Positions 7,907 through 17,854 are shown, counted from the stretch's first letter. The stretch: DNA of 64,000 nt from a bacterium (GCA_003242735.1 QGVH01000007.1:1-64000), one strand, 5' to 3'. The notes: generated by a model not told the origin, from the letters alone. A program made the numbers and translations.

Positions 7907-9370
7907 TCAACCTCCCTGCTGTTGCTTGAGCGGCTCGCACGGTGGGTCGAGGCGGCGCGCCGTGCACTCGTTGGCCGGCACGACCATGCTCGGGAAGATC
8001 ACGTCGCCCGGCCGGTCGAGCGGGAGCAGGTGCGTGCGGTTGTAGCGCCGCGCGTCGATCCAGCGCGTGCCGTTCCGCCACATCAGCGAGTACAGCCGGT
8101 TGTACAGCAGCTCGGTGATGAACTCGTCGTCCGAGCTGCCGGGCGTGAGGCCGCTGGGCCCGAGCCCGCCCGAGTGCTCGCGGATGAGGTCGATGTCCGC
8201 GACGGCGCCGGCGCGGTCGCCCGTGTGCCAGCGGACCTCCGCCCGGAGGAGCAGCAGCTCCTCGTTGTCGATCCACGGGATGTCCGCATCCGGGTCGGCC
8301 TGCGCCGGGTTGCTGGGCGAGTTGTAGAGCACGGGCTTGTGTGTGCCGACCAGGCCCTGCAGCTCGCGCACACGCCCGGCGTCCATGACCTTGCGGGTCA
8401 GGCGGAGGTCCGGCGTCCCGTCCGGCCGGGTCTGCGCGCCGGTGACGATGGACGAATGCACCCACAGGCGATCGTTGCTAAGGGGCTCACTGATCGGGTT
8501 CCCCGGCTCCCCGGCCGCCCCCGTGTAGCCAAAGTACACGCCCCTCGAGAGTGACTCGGGGAGATCGGAGTCGGTGATGAACGACGCCGCGAGAGCGGCG
8601 CTCGCCTCGCTCCAGCACGACGAGCAGCCGTTGAACGTCGCGCGGTGCACCAGCACCTTCGCGGCGAGGGCGCGGTTGAACTGCGCGAACGTCTGGGGCG
8701 TCGAGAAGCCGGTGAAGCCCGGCGCGACCGGGAAGGGGAACGCGCTCCCGCCGGCCAGGAGGTCCTGGTAGGCCTCGTCCAGCAGGTCGGAAACGTATTC
8801 CATTGCGGTCGCGAAGGGCACGAACGGCGCCGGCTCCGCGTCGATCGGCCGGTCCACGTCGATCGGGATGCCGTACTCGCCGGTGCGCACGGCCAGCCGA
8901 TGGAAGTGCCAGGCCTTCATGGTCTTGGCGAAGCCGGCCGACGCCCGGATCTCCTCCTCGGTCAATCCGCTGGCGTTCTCCAGCGCCCTGAGGTAGGTGT
9001 TGATGTGACGGATGGCCGAGTACGGGCCGATCCAGATGCCTCCGTGGCGACCGGCGGGATCGGGCGGCCCGTGCACCTGCTCCTCCCACTCACGCGGGTC
9101 GTTGCCCAGCAGGTTGTAGCCCTCCCGGCCGTAGATGGCGTAGAAGATGATCTCGTTGCCGACGTCGTTGAACACCTGCGCGAAGATCCCCGTCGCGGCC
9201 CGGGCCAGGACCGAGCGGGTGGGCGAGGACGTGAGCTCCTCGGCCGTCGGCGCGTTGGTGTTCAGGACGTCGAAGTCGCCGCATGCGCCGAGCGCGAAGG
9301 CGCCGGCGATCGTCGTGATCCAGGCGGCGCGACGGGCCGCCCGACGGGTCGATTCGATCAACGTCGTCAT
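7907..9370 (-). CDS. SusD/RagB-family outer-membrane lipoprotein
   Basis: 487 residues. It begins with a lipoprotein signal peptide whose lipobox FALGAC places the acylated Cys near residue 29. SusD-like features are the N-terminal FDVLNTNAP segment, an alpha-helical TPR-like body (GIWIGPYSAIRHINTYL, AKTMKAWHFHRLAVRTG) and the typical ending with LLYNRLYSLMWRNGTRWIDARRYN. The ATG at 9370 shares its A with the TGA of the SusC gene, so the pair is translationally coupled. The protein would sit on the cell surface as a lid over the SusC channel and bind the nutrient ligand. The ligand is unknown; the many Cys pairs (CSSC, C-terminal PPC) are noticeable. Confidence 0.92.
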   Translation of the reverse strand: MTTLIESTRRAARRAAWITTIAGAFALGACGDFDVLNTNAPTAEELTSSPTRSVLARAATGIFAQVFNDVGNEIIFYAIYGREGYNLLGNDPREWEEQVHGPPDPAGRHGGIWIGPYSAIRHINTYLRALENASGLTEEEIRASAGFAKTMKAWHFHRLAVRTGEYGIPIDVDRPIDAEPAPFVPFATAMEYVSDLLDEAYQDLLAGGSAFPFPVAPGFTGFSTPQTFAQFNRALAAKVLVHRATFNGCSSCWSEASAALAASFITDSDLPESLSRGVYFGYTGAAGEPGNPISEPLSNDRLWVHSSIVTGAQTRPDGTPDLRLTRKVMDAGRVRELQGLVGTHKPVLYNSPSNPAQADPDADIPWIDNEELLLLRAEVRWHTGDRAGAVADIDLIREHSGGLGPSGLTPGSSDDEFITELLYNRLYSLMWRNGTRWIDARRYNRTHLLPLDRPGDVIFPSMVVPANECTARRLDPPCEPLKQQQGG

Positions 9371-12306
9371 CAGAACCCCACCGTCACGTTCAGGAAGATG
9401 CCCCGGCTCGGCGGATACGGAGCGATGTCGATGTTGGAGCGGATCGCGGTCGAGCCGAAGTTCGAGACCTCCGGATCCAGCCCCGAGTACTTGGTCCACA
9501 TGAGTAGGTTGGTCCCGGTCAGGCCGACGCGCAGGTTGCGCACGCCGAGACCCATGGCCGCGCTCACCGCGGGCGGGACGTCCCACATCACCGCGAGCTC
9601 GCGCAGCTTCACGAACGTCGCGTCCTCGACGTACACGGCGTGGACGCCGTCACGCCGGGCCTGGGCCCGCTTCTCGAAGGCGGGCGTGCCGTAGTCGTCG
9701 GTGGTGTCCTGCGTGTCGTAGAGATACTTCGTCAGGTTGACCACGTTGCCGCCCTGCTGCCAGTCCACGGTGCTGCTGATGCTCAGGCGGCCGATGGTCA
9801 CATCGTTGACCAGCCCGACGCGGAAGTCCGGCGCGCTGTTGCCGACCTGGACCATCGTCTCCGTCGCCTTGCCGTCCTTGTCGTAGACGTTGGCGACGAT
9901 CTGCGTGACCGGCTTGCCTTTCTCGATGAACGTCCGGCCCAGGTTGCCGAAGCCGGAGCCCGCCGGGAAGAACGCCGGCTGACCGGCCAGGTCCACCACC
10001 TTGCTGGTGTAGCGCGTGAACGTCGCGCGCGCGACCCAGAGCGCGCTGGGGGTCTGGACGGGCGAGTAACCCAACGCGATCTCGATCCCCTGGTTCCGGA
10101 ACGTGCCGCCGTTGAAGACCTGCGAGGCGTAGCCCGTGGACGGCGCGGGCACGCGCTGGAGCATGATGTTTGTGTTGTCGGCGATGAAGCCTGTCAGCTC
10201 CCAGGTGAGACGCCCGTTCATCGCGAAGCCGTCGATGCCCACCTCGAACTCCTTCTCCCGCTCCGGCTCCACAGAGGGCGAACCGGCCTGCGTGGAGACC
10301 GCGAGGCCACGCTCGCCGCCGATCTGGGGCGTCGACAGGGTGGTGTACTTGAAGCCGAACGACGGCAAGATGCCCGTCTCGCCGTACGCGGCGCGGAGCT
10401 TGATCTCGCTGCCGCGGCCGAGGGGATCGAAGAAGCGATACGAGCTCGAGACCTTGGGGAAGACGTAGTAGCGGTTCGCGTCGCCGTTCATGCTGCTCCG
10501 CTCGGCGCGCAGCCCGCCGCTGACGAGCAGCCTGTCACTGAGCAGCCGCAGGTCCTCCTGGATGTAGAAAGCCAGCGTCCGCTCCTGCGACAACGACTCG
10601 CTCACCGTGGTGAACGTCCCCTGATTCACGTTGCGCTGGCCCGGCAGCAGGCCCTCCGTCCGGATCAGATAGGTCTGCAGCCGCTGATCCTCGTACTGGA
10701 TGCCGAACGACGTGGTCGCGGTGAACGACCGCGTCAGGAACGTGTGGATGGCGTTCACGTTCCAGTTGTAGAACAGACTGCGGCCGCCGCTCTCGATCGC
10801 CTCGCCCGGGCGGGTCTGCGGCTGCTCGTGGAACAGCTCGTTGGGGGACCAGACATCGTTCTTCTGGTCGAACGCGTCCAGGCCGCCGGCGAACACGAGC
10901 CGAAGGCTCTGGTCCGAACGGTCCAGCGCGTTCCAGTTGAGCCGCACGCCGCCGGTGAAGCGGAGCGTCTCCTCGTGGTTGTCCGCCAGCTCCGTGATCT
11001 GGTACGGGTTCGACTGCACCCCGACCGTCGGCTGCGGGAAGCTGCCATCCGGGTTGCGCCGGGTCAGGTCCACGAAGCTCGGGATGTAGGCGAAGGCGTA
11101 GCCGTGGCAGCCGTAGTTGTTGCAGTTGTTGTTCCAACCGCGGTCGTTCTCGTTCCGCGTGAACGCGGTGGACACCTGGAGGTCCATGGTGGAGCCCAGG
11201 GCCTGGTCGAGGTTCGCGCGCAGGCTCTGCCGCGTCGCGAACGTGTTGCGCTCCAGCCCCTCATCGTGCTTCCAGGCGCCGGACACGAAGTACCGCGTGT
11301 TCTCGGTGCCGCCACGGACATCCGCGATCGTCTCGTACGACGGGCGGCGGTTCGAGTAGATCTGGGCGTAGTGATCGAAGAACGGGCTCGGGTTGTCCTG
11401 GAAGAACGGACGAGCCGCCTCGCCGTACTTCGCCACCGCCTCCTCTTCGGTCCAGCGACGCGCCTTCAGCGTGCGCAGCGGCGTGTAGACGCCGACCCGC
11501 TGCGTCACGTTGATCTGCGGCGCCCCGACCCGGCCCCGCTTCGTCGTGATGATGACGACGCCGTTGGCGGCCTTCGAGCCGTAGATCGCCGACGCCGCGG
11601 CGCCCTTCAGCACCTCGATGCTCTCGATGTCGTTCGGGTTCAGGTCGGCGATCCGGTTGACCGCGTCCGCCTCCAGGCTCACGCTCGCGGCGGCGTTCGC
11701 GTAACCGCGGCCGCTGGGGATGCTGGCGTTCGAGTAGATGACGCCGTCCACCACGAACAGCGGGTCGTGGCTGCCCAGGACCGTGGTGTTGCCACGGATC
11801 TGCATCTGGATCCCGCCGCCGGGCGCGCCGGAGTTCGCCTGGAGGTTCACGCCGGTGATCTTGCCGGCCAGGGAATTCAGCACCGTGGGCGACGAGACAC
11901 GGTTGATCTCCTCGCCGGAGACGTACGAGATGGAGGTCGTCGCACTACGCCGGTCGATGGTGGTGGCCTGGCCGGTCACGACGAGGGCGTCGAGGTTCAG
12001 CGCGTCGATCTCGAGGCCGACCTCGACGTTGGTCGTCCCCGGCTCGACGGTGACCGTCGCGGTCCTGTAGCCGAGCGTCGAGAGCCGCAACGTGACCCGC
12101 TCGCCCGGCACCCCCGCCAGCCGGAAACGGCCATCGGCGTCCGTGAGCGAGGTCTGACGCGTCTCGACGACCGTGACGGACACGGACGCCAGCGGCTGGC
12201 CCGAGAGCGCGTCGGTGACGCGGCCCGTGATCGTGCGGTCCTGCGCCGCCAGCGCGCCGGGCCACAGCAAGGCGAGTAAGGTCAGGATGCGTGTGGTACG
12301 CCCCAT
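9370..12306 (-). CDS. SusC/RagA-family TonB-linked outer-membrane transporter
   Basis: 978 residues. Signal peptide (residues 1-22, ending ALAAQ), carboxypeptidase-regulatory-like domain (about 25-105, starting TITGRVTDALSGQPL), TonB plug (about 115-235) with LNSLAGKITGVNLQANSG and the SusC signature ASAIYGSKAANGVVIITTKRG, then a beta-barrel ending in the terminal Phe of NVTVGF. SusC proteins import oligosaccharides, peptides or siderophore-like ligands using TonB energy together with the SusD lipoprotein encoded just downstream. The ATG at 12306 is preceded by a strong gggaggtg. No TonB box is obvious before the plug. No glycoside hydrolase, sensor or anti-sigma factor belongs to the same operon, so the substrate cannot be read from context; the GH9 gene is 5 kb away on the other strand. 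Confidence 0.93.
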   Translation of the reverse strand: MGRTTRILTLLALLWPGALAAQDRTITGRVTDALSGQPLASVSVTVVETRQTSLTDADGRFRLAGVPGERVTLRLSTLGYRTATVTVEPGTTNVEVGLEIDALNLDALVVTGQATTIDRRSATTSISYVSGEEINRVSSPTVLNSLAGKITGVNLQANSGAPGGGIQMQIRGNTTVLGSHDPLFVVDGVIYSNASIPSGRGYANAAASVSLEADAVNRIADLNPNDIESIEVLKGAAASAIYGSKAANGVVIITTKRGRVGAPQINVTQRVGVYTPLRTLKARRWTEEEAVAKYGEAARPFFQDNPSPFFDHYAQIYSNRRPSYETIADVRGGTENTRYFVSGAWKHDEGLERNTFATRQSLRANLDQALGSTMDLQVSTAFTRNENDRGWNNNCNNYGCHGYAFAYIPSFVDLTRRNPDGSFPQPTVGVQSNPYQITELADNHEETLRFTGGVRLNWNALDRSDQSLRLVFAGGLDAFDQKNDVWSPNELFHEQPQTRPGEAIESGGRSLFYNWNVNAIHTFLTRSFTATTSFGIQYEDQRLQTYLIRTEGLLPGQRNVNQGTFTTVSESLSQERTLAFYIQEDLRLLSDRLLVSGGLRAERSSMNGDANRYYVFPKVSSSYRFFDPLGRGSEIKLRAAYGETGILPSFGFKYTTLSTPQIGGERGLAVSTQAGSPSVEPEREKEFEVGIDGFAMNGRLTWELTGFIADNTNIMLQRVPAPSTGYASQVFNGGTFRNQGIEIALGYSPVQTPSALWVARATFTRYTSKVVDLAGQPAFFPAGSGFGNLGRTFIEKGKPVTQIVANVYDKDGKATETMVQVGNSAPDFRVGLVNDVTIGRLSISSTVDWQQGGNVVNLTKYLYDTQDTTDDYGTPAFEKRAQARRDGVHAVYVEDATFVKLRELAVMWDVPPAVSAAMGLGVRNLRVGLTGTNLLMWTKYSGLDPEVSNFGSTAIRSNIDIAPYPPSRGIFLNVTVGF

Positions 12307-12565
12307 CGAAACACCTCCCGGTCCAGAGACCAACCCCCGGGCCGCACGGGGCATGCGGTCCCGGTCGATCACGTCGGCGGTAGGGGAAGCCTCTTAGGAA
12401 ACGTCTGTGAGGCCGCGAGTGTGACGCCCCGGGTCGACACGCTCGCCACACGCTCGCCGGCGCGCGTCCCGCTGGCGGCGTGGTGGTCCAGTGGACGCGA
12501 ACAGATTCCAAAGTGATCCGCACGCAGGTCTCGCGCGTCCGCCGGACGCGGCGTCGGCCAAAACG

Positions 12566-12596
12566 GCGGGGAGGGCTCCCAACGAGCCCTCCCCGC
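12566..12596 (-). terminator. Rho-independent terminator after the amino-acid permease
   Basis: A perfect 13-bp inverted repeat (gcggggagggctc / gagccctccccgc) around the loop ccaac. On the minus strand it is followed by CGTTTTGG, a short U-tract, six bases beyond the stop codon of the permease gene. Confidence 0.8.
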
Positions 12597-12601
12597 GGCG
12601 C

Positions 12602-13891
12602 TCAGTCGTCGGTGCGGCGGAAGCGGTAGATCAGAGCGCCGACGGCGAGCGCGATGGCTCCGGCCAGGAGGTTCTTCCAGTTCGCACTCGTCAGCAGCGC
12701 CAGCGAGAGCCCGATGGCGAGGATCGGGATGGTGGCGCCGCCGGGCAGGCGGATCGCGCCGGGGCGTTCGCCGAAGCGGCGCCGCAGGATCGGGACGGCG
12801 GCGGCCGTGCCGATGTACGTGGTGAGCCGCGCGATGATCGAGAGGAGCGCGAGCTGGACGAAGGAGCCGGTCACGGCCAGGATCAGCGAGAGTGTCGAGA
12901 GCGCGATGATCGCCGCGGCGGGCGTACGGTAACGCGGGTGCACGCGTGCGAGCGCGCGCGGGCCGTACCCGTCCACGGCGAGCGCGTAGAGGTAGCGGGG
13001 CCCGATGAGGACCGTGTTACCGACGTTGCCGCCAATGGAGACGAGCGCCCCGACGGTCATGAGCAGTGCGCCCGCGGAGCCCATGAACGTGCCGGCCGCC
13101 TCGGCGACGGGCGAGGCGGACTCGGCGACGCCGGGGAGGGTGCCGAGGGCGACGAGCTGGACCCCCGTGTAGAGGGCGGTCACGGTGACGATCATGGCCA
13201 GGAGCGCGAACGGGACGTCTCGCTGCGGGTTCTCGTACTCGCCCGCGGCCGCGGGAGCGTTCTCGAAGCCCGCGTAGGCGAAGAGCAGCAAGAGGGCCGT
13301 CTCGCCGAGCGTCCCGGGGCGTGGCGCCTCCAGGGTGGTGACGACCGACCAGTCGACGAAGAAGAGCCCGACCAGGACGAAGAGCACGAGCGGCGCGATC
13401 TTGGCGATCGCGAGCGCCACCGCCGTGCTGGCCCCCTCCTTCACGCCGACCACGTTGATCCAGGTGAGCGCGCCGATGAGGGCCGTGATGACGAGGATGC
13501 GCGGAAACCCTTCCGCCGCGGCGGGCCACAGGTACGCCAGGGCGAGGGCGAAGCCGTTGGAGAGGGATGCGATGGACGCCACGCGCGCGAGCCAGGTCAT
13601 CCACCCGACCTCGAAGCCGACGAAGCGGCCGAACGCTTCGCGCGTGTAGACGTAGGCGCCGCCCGGCTCGTCGAAGTAGCTGGAGGCCTCTGCGAAGCAG
13701 AGCACGAGCAGGGCGACGGCCATCCCGGCCAGGATGACGGCCAGCGTGCTGCTCGGGCCCAGCGCCGCCGCAGTGGCCGCCGGGAGGAGGTACACGCCGC
13801 TGCCGACCACGTCGTTGATCGACAGGCCCACGAGCTGGCGCCGGGTGACGGCGCGCACAAGGGTCGGTCGTTCTGTCGTTGCCACGCTCAC
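12602..13891 (-). CDS. APC-superfamily amino-acid permease
   Basis: 429 residues with about 12 hydrophobic helices. The first helix has the APC hallmark NDVVGSGVYLLPA, where the unwound GSG segment contacts the substrate backbone. Helix 3 includes EPGGAYVYTREAFG and helix 6 FAYAGFENAPAAAGE, both typical. It would import or exchange amino acids across the inner membrane. The gene is divergent from glutamate decarboxylase 350 bp away, so a glutamate/GABA exchange role like that of GadC is an attractive inference. The sequence does not show the C-terminal plug of GadC, and other amino acids are possible. Confidence 0.9.
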   Translation of the reverse strand: MSVATTERPTLVRAVTRRQLVGLSINDVVGSGVYLLPAATAAALGPSSTLAVILAGMAVALLVLCFAEASSYFDEPGGAYVYTREAFGRFVGFEVGWMTWLARVASIASLSNGFALALAYLWPAAAEGFPRILVITALIGALTWINVVGVKEGASTAVALAIAKIAPLVLFVLVGLFFVDWSVVTTLEAPRPGTLGETALLLLFAYAGFENAPAAAGEYENPQRDVPFALLAMIVTVTALYTGVQLVALGTLPGVAESASPVAEAAGTFMGSAGALLMTVGALVSIGGNVGNTVLIGPRYLYALAVDGYGPRALARVHPRYRTPAAAIIALSTLSLILAVTGSFVQLALLSIIARLTTYIGTAAAVPILRRRFGERPGAIRLPGGATIPILAIGLSLALLTSANWKNLLAGAIALAVGALIYRFRRTDD

Positions 13892-14240
13892 CGGCTATCC
13901 ACGATGTCGGGGAAGTGTGCGAGGATGCCCACGACCGGGTGGAACCGCCGCAGACGGCGCACGCGGTCGCGGTGTTGACGTCGGATCGTTCTGCAAATAT
14001 GCGCCATCGGCCCCCGATTGGCCAGCGACCGGGGCGGAGGCCGGGCATGTGGCGCTCGGGCCGGCGCGTGGGGCCATTACGACACCCGCCGGCAATCCCC
14101 TGGAAGTCGTCTGCTTCAGCAGTCGCGAACAGCCGCGCCGCGACGCGTTCGCCTGGACGCCAGCGGGTGCCGCGTAGCACAGGATTTGCCCCGGGTGCGT
14201 GCCCCTGTCGCGCCGCGACTCCGTATGGAGCGAGAGCCCT
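13892..14240. other. Divergent intergenic region, permease / glutamate decarboxylase
   Basis: 349 bp between divergently transcribed genes, so it must hold promoters for both unless transcription enters from outside. The only AT-rich point is ctgcaaatatgcgcc at about 13991-14005, which could be a -10 region for the permease strand. No operator-like inverted repeat was obvious. Confidence 0.35.
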
Positions 14241-15632
14241 ATGGCCCTCCACGAAGCCCGGCCGAGCGAGGGCGCAGGCGCCGTGTCGCTGCTCCCACAA
14301 TTCACTCGCCCGGGAGAGGTGGGCGAGGTGCCGCGCGACCGCCTCCCGGACGCCGGCCTGCCGCCCGACACCGCCTACCAGATCGTCCACGACGAACTGC
14401 TGCTCGACGGCAACGCGCGCCTCAACCTCGCCTCGTTCGTCACGACGTGGATGGAGCCGCAGGCGCGGCGGCTGATGGACGAATGTGTGGACAAGAACTT
14501 CATCGACCGGGACGAGTACCCGCAGACCACCGAACTCGAACGTCGCTGCGTCCGCATGCTCGCCGACCTCTGGTCCGCGCCGGCCGATGGAGGGGCGACG
14601 GGTTGCTCGACCACCGGCTCCAGCGAGGCGTGCATGCTGGGCGGCCTCGCGCTGCTGTGGCGCTGGCGCGAGCGGCGGGGCAGCGGCGACGAAGCGCGAG
14701 GAAGGCCGAACCTCGTGATGGGCGCCAACGTCCAGGTGTGCTGGGAGAAGTTCTGCCGCTACTGGGACGTCGAGCCACGTCGGGTCCCCCTCGGGCCGGG
14801 ACGGCTGCACCTCACGGCGGACGGGGCCGCCGCGCACTGCGATGAGAACACCATCGGCGTCGTCGCCATCATGGGCTCCACGTTCGACGGCAGCTACGAG
14901 CCGGTGGCAGAGATCGCCGCCGCGCTGGACCGCCTCCGCGAGGAGCGGGGAGTCGACGTCCCGATCCACGTGGACGCGGCGTCGGGCGGGTTCATCGCGC
15001 CGTTCCTCGATCCCGGCATCGTGTGGGACTTCCGCATCCCCCGTGTGCAGTCCATCAACACGTCCGGGCACAAGTACGGGCTCGTGTACCCCGGCATCGG
15101 CTGGATCGTGTGGCGGGATCGGCGAGCGCTGCCGGATGGGCTCGTCTTCGGCGTCGACTACCTCGGCGGCGAGATGCCGACCTTCGCGTTGACGTTCTCG
15201 CGTCCCGGCGCGCAGGTCGCCGCGCAGTACTACAACCTGCTCCGGCTGGGGCGCGACGGTTACAGGCGTGTGCAGCAATCCTGTCGGGACACGGCGATGT
15301 GGCTGGCCTCGAGGATCGCCGCGCTGGGCCCGTTCGAGCTGCTCTCGGACGGCAGCGCCGTTCCCGCATTCGCGTTCCGCCTACGGGACGATGTGCGCAA
15401 TTACACGGTATTCGATGTCTCCGCCGAGCTCCGCCGCTACGGCTGGATCGTGCCGGCGTACCACATGCCGCCGCGGCTCGAGGATGTCGCGGTGCTGCGC
15501 ATCGTGGTGCGCAACGGGTTCAGCCGCGATCTGGCGGAGCTGCTGCTCGGGCACCTCGAGCGCGTCGTCGGCGTGCTGGAACGTACGGGTGGCCGTCTCG
15601 GAGAACCACACGCCACCGGCTTCCACCACTAG
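14241..15632 (+). CDS. gadB: Glutamate decarboxylase, PLP-dependent
   Basis: 463 residues, close to the usual ~465 of GadB. It converts L-glutamate to GABA and CO2, consuming a proton in the cytoplasm. It aligns throughout with bacterial glutamate decarboxylase: ELLLDGNARLNLASF, DRDEYPQT, GSSEACMLGGLA, the VDAASGGF loop and the Schiff-base Lys278 in NTSGHKYGL. The ATG at 14241 matches the start of homologues; an upstream alternative at 14199 adds 14 unconserved residues. A class II amidotransferase gene follows after 8 bp, and a permease gene is divergent upstream. Together they suggest a glutamate/GABA acid-resistance or nitrogen module. Confidence 0.93.
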   Translation: MALHEARPSEGAGAVSLLPQFTRPGEVGEVPRDRLPDAGLPPDTAYQIVHDELLLDGNARLNLASFVTTWMEPQARRLMDECVDKNFIDRDEYPQTTELERRCVRMLADLWSAPADGGATGCSTTGSSEACMLGGLALLWRWRERRGSGDEARGRPNLVMGANVQVCWEKFCRYWDVEPRRVPLGPGRLHLTADGAAAHCDENTIGVVAIMGSTFDGSYEPVAEIAAALDRLREERGVDVPIHVDAASGGFIAPFLDPGIVWDFRIPRVQSINTSGHKYGLVYPGIGWIVWRDRRALPDGLVFGVDYLGGEMPTFALTFSRPGAQVAAQYYNLLRLGRDGYRRVQQSCRDTAMWLASRIAALGPFELLSDGSAVPAFAFRLRDDVRNYTVFDVSAELRRYGWIVPAYHMPPRLEDVAVLRIVVRNGFSRDLAELLLGHLERVVGVLERTGGRLGEPHATGFHH

Positions 15633-15640
15633 GAGGGACC

Positions 15641-16498
15641 GTGTGCCGCCTCTTCGGAATGGCGAGCGGGCCCGAGCACATTAGGGCCACCTTCTGGCTG
15701 CTCGACGCCCACGACTCGCTGGCACGTCAGAGCCGGCGCGAGCCGGATGGCACCGGGCTCGGCTGGTACGAGGCCGACACGTACCCCGAGCGCTTGCGCG
15801 ACCCGGAGCCCGCGTGGCGCGATCCGTCGTTCTCTCGCGACGCCAAGGAGGTTCGGTCGCGGACGTTCATCGCTCACGTCCGGCTCGCGTCCGTCGGCGG
15901 ACGGACCGTAGAGAACACGCATCCGTTCCTCATGCAGGGCCGCATGCTCGCCCACAACGGCCACATCGGCGGGCTCCACGAGCTCGAGGCACGCCTCGGA
16001 CCCGCGCGGGAGCTGGTGCGGGGCGAAACGGACTCTGAGCGGTTCTTCGCGCTCGTGACCGCGGAGGCCGATCGTCTCGGCGACCTGGAGGAGGGGCTCG
16101 TCTCGGCGGCGCGCTGGGTCGCAGAGAACCTGCCGCTCTACGCCCTCAACGTCATCCTCGTCACCGCCACCGACCTCTGGGCGCTCCGTTATCCCGACAC
16201 GCACGAGCTGTGGGTCCTCGAGCGCGAGCCGCGCCACGGCCGTCACCTCGACGCCACCAGCGCCGCTGGCACCGTCCGCGTGCGCAGCCAGGACCTCGCC
16301 CGTCTGCCCAGCGTCATCGTCGCCAGCGAACCGATGACCGAGTCCCGGTCCTGGACCCTCATGGAGCCCGGCGAGCTGCTCCACGTGGATCCGCACCTCG
16401 CCACGAGCCGCCGCGTCGTTCTGCCCCATCCGCCGAAGCACCAGCTCCGCCTCCAGGACCTCGAGCCGCACGCGGCGGAATCGCAGCGGTCGCGGTGA
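15641..16498 (+). CDS. Class II glutamine amidotransferase (YafJ/EgtC-like)
   Basis: 285 residues. Translation starts at the GTG at 15641 behind aggaggg, which puts Cys at position 2: CRLFGM. Removal of the initiator Met would expose this Cys as the N-terminal nucleophile of an Ntn-type glutaminase. Family motifs are PDGTGLGWY, FIAHVRLAS and LAHNGHIGG. No synthase domain is fused. Proteins of this stand-alone group include YafJ (unknown role) and EgtC of ergothioneine synthesis; none of the other ergothioneine genes is present here. It lies 8 bp after glutamate decarboxylase and is clearly co-transcribed, so release of glutamate and ammonia from glutamine to feed the decarboxylase is a possible but untested role. 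Confidence 0.88.
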   Translation: MCRLFGMASGPEHIRATFWLLDAHDSLARQSRREPDGTGLGWYEADTYPERLRDPEPAWRDPSFSRDAKEVRSRTFIAHVRLASVGGRTVENTHPFLMQGRMLAHNGHIGGLHELEARLGPARELVRGETDSERFFALVTAEADRLGDLEEGLVSAARWVAENLPLYALNVILVTATDLWALRYPDTHELWVLEREPRHGRHLDATSAAGTVRVRSQDLARLPSVIVASEPMTESRSWTLMEPGELLHVDPHLATSRRVVLPHPPKHQLRLQDLEPHAAESQRSR

Positions 16499-16710
16499 GC
16501 CGCGGCCACGCCGCGCGTCGGCGGCCTCTGCCGGGGGATCGGCAGGACTTGCACGGCCCTCCCACCGCAGGCTACAAGTGCTGCCGCCTCGTCGCCGAGG
16601 AGCGCCGCACGTGACGGCCCCCTCCCCGGGGTCGTGGCGCCCTCGGTGACCGGTGACGATGGCACGCGCCCGCCGCCCGGAGAGGTGGGTGGCGGTCCCA
16701 GGAGACGACA

Positions 16711-17652
16711 ATGGGACACCGACGGAACGAACGGATTCTCGCCGCGGCGGCGCCGCTGGCGCTGGCCGTCGCGCTGCTCGGCTGGGGCGCGCGCGAGGAC
16801 GGCCTGTCGGCACAGCAGGGGTTGCTTCCGCTCTGGGAGGTCACGGACGGCGCTGGCACCGTGCACCTCCTCGGCTCGATCCACCTGCTGCGGCCCGATG
16901 TCTATCCGCTGGATCCGACGATCGACGAGGTGTTCGACTCGGCGGACGTGGTGGTGTTCGAGCTGGAGCCCGCCGAGCTGGCGAAGGCGGCGCAGGCGAT
17001 GGTGGCGCGGGGCGTGTACCCGCCCGGCCGCACCATCGCGGACGACCTGCCGGCGGAGCTGGTCGCCGAGCTGGAGCGCCGCGGCCAGGAACTCGCGTTG
17101 CCCACCGTGACGATCCGGAGCATGAAACCGTGGTTCGCGGCGATGACGTTGTCGGCGCTGGTGCTCCAGCGCGCGGGGTTCGACGGGGCATCCGGCATCG
17201 ACGCGCACTTCCAGCAGCGTGCGGCCGCAGCAGGCAAGCGGACCGTGGGGCTGGAGACAGCGGAGGACCAGATCTCGGCGCTCGATGGACTCAGCGCCGA
17301 GGCCCAGGTCGTGTTCGTGGAGCGGACGCTCGCCGACCTGGATTCGGCGGCGGCGAAGCTGGACCACTCGACCGCGCTGTGGCAGGCCGGCGACGTGGAT
17401 GCGCTGGCCGCGCTGATGGCCGAGTCGATGCGCGGCCAGCCGGAGCTGGAAGAACGTCTGCTCTCCACCCGCAACCGGAACTGGGTGCCGAAGATCGAGG
17501 CGCTGCTGCGCAGCGGCGAGCGGGCGATGGTCATCGTGGGGCTCGCCCATCTGGTGGGGGAGGGGAGCGTGGTGGACCTGCTCGAGGAGCGCGGCTACAC
17601 GGTCCAGCAGCTCCGCGCCCGCGAGGCCGCAGGGGTGGGGGCTTCGCGTTGA
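16711..17652 (+). CDS. TraB/GumN (TIKI-like) family protein
   Basis: 313 residues starting at an ATG with aggag 7 bases before it. An N-terminal hydrophobic stretch (about residues 9-25) is a probable signal peptide or anchor. The conserved family motifs are both present: GSIHLL near residue 50 and GLAHLVGEGSV near residue 275, plus the long alpha-helical insert with MKPWFAAMTLS and GIDAHFQQRA. These proteins belong to the erythromycin-esterase/TIKI clan and are thought to be metal-dependent peptidases or hydrolases; no substrate is known. It stands alone between the amidotransferase and the AbgT gene. Confidence 0.88.
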   Translation: MGHRRNERILAAAAPLALAVALLGWGAREDGLSAQQGLLPLWEVTDGAGTVHLLGSIHLLRPDVYPLDPTIDEVFDSADVVVFELEPAELAKAAQAMVARGVYPPGRTIADDLPAELVAELERRGQELALPTVTIRSMKPWFAAMTLSALVLQRAGFDGASGIDAHFQQRAAAAGKRTVGLETAEDQISALDGLSAEAQVVFVERTLADLDSAAAKLDHSTALWQAGDVDALAALMAESMRGQPELEERLLSTRNRNWVPKIEALLRSGERAMVIVGLAHLVGEGSVVDLLEERGYTVQQLRAREAAGVGASR

Positions 17653-17854
17653 GCGCGGGGGAGGGGCCTGGAGGGCCTTTGCGCTGGTGCGACCCGGGAA
17701 CGACTCTGAGTTTCCTCGGCGCTGGCTGCGGCCTCGTCCCATATCCTGTCGGCCGGGCCGATGCCCGCGCGTCCTCCGTCCTCCGCCCAGCGTGGCCCCT
17801 GGTGCGGCTGCGGCTCGCACGCACAGCGCGCCCCGCAGCGCGCCCCGCGCCGGA

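Noticed and set aside
9640-12279. 879-codon plus-strand ORF antisense to SusC
   Set aside because: Mirror frame of a real high-GC gene; Arg/Asp/His/Val-rich and no family match.
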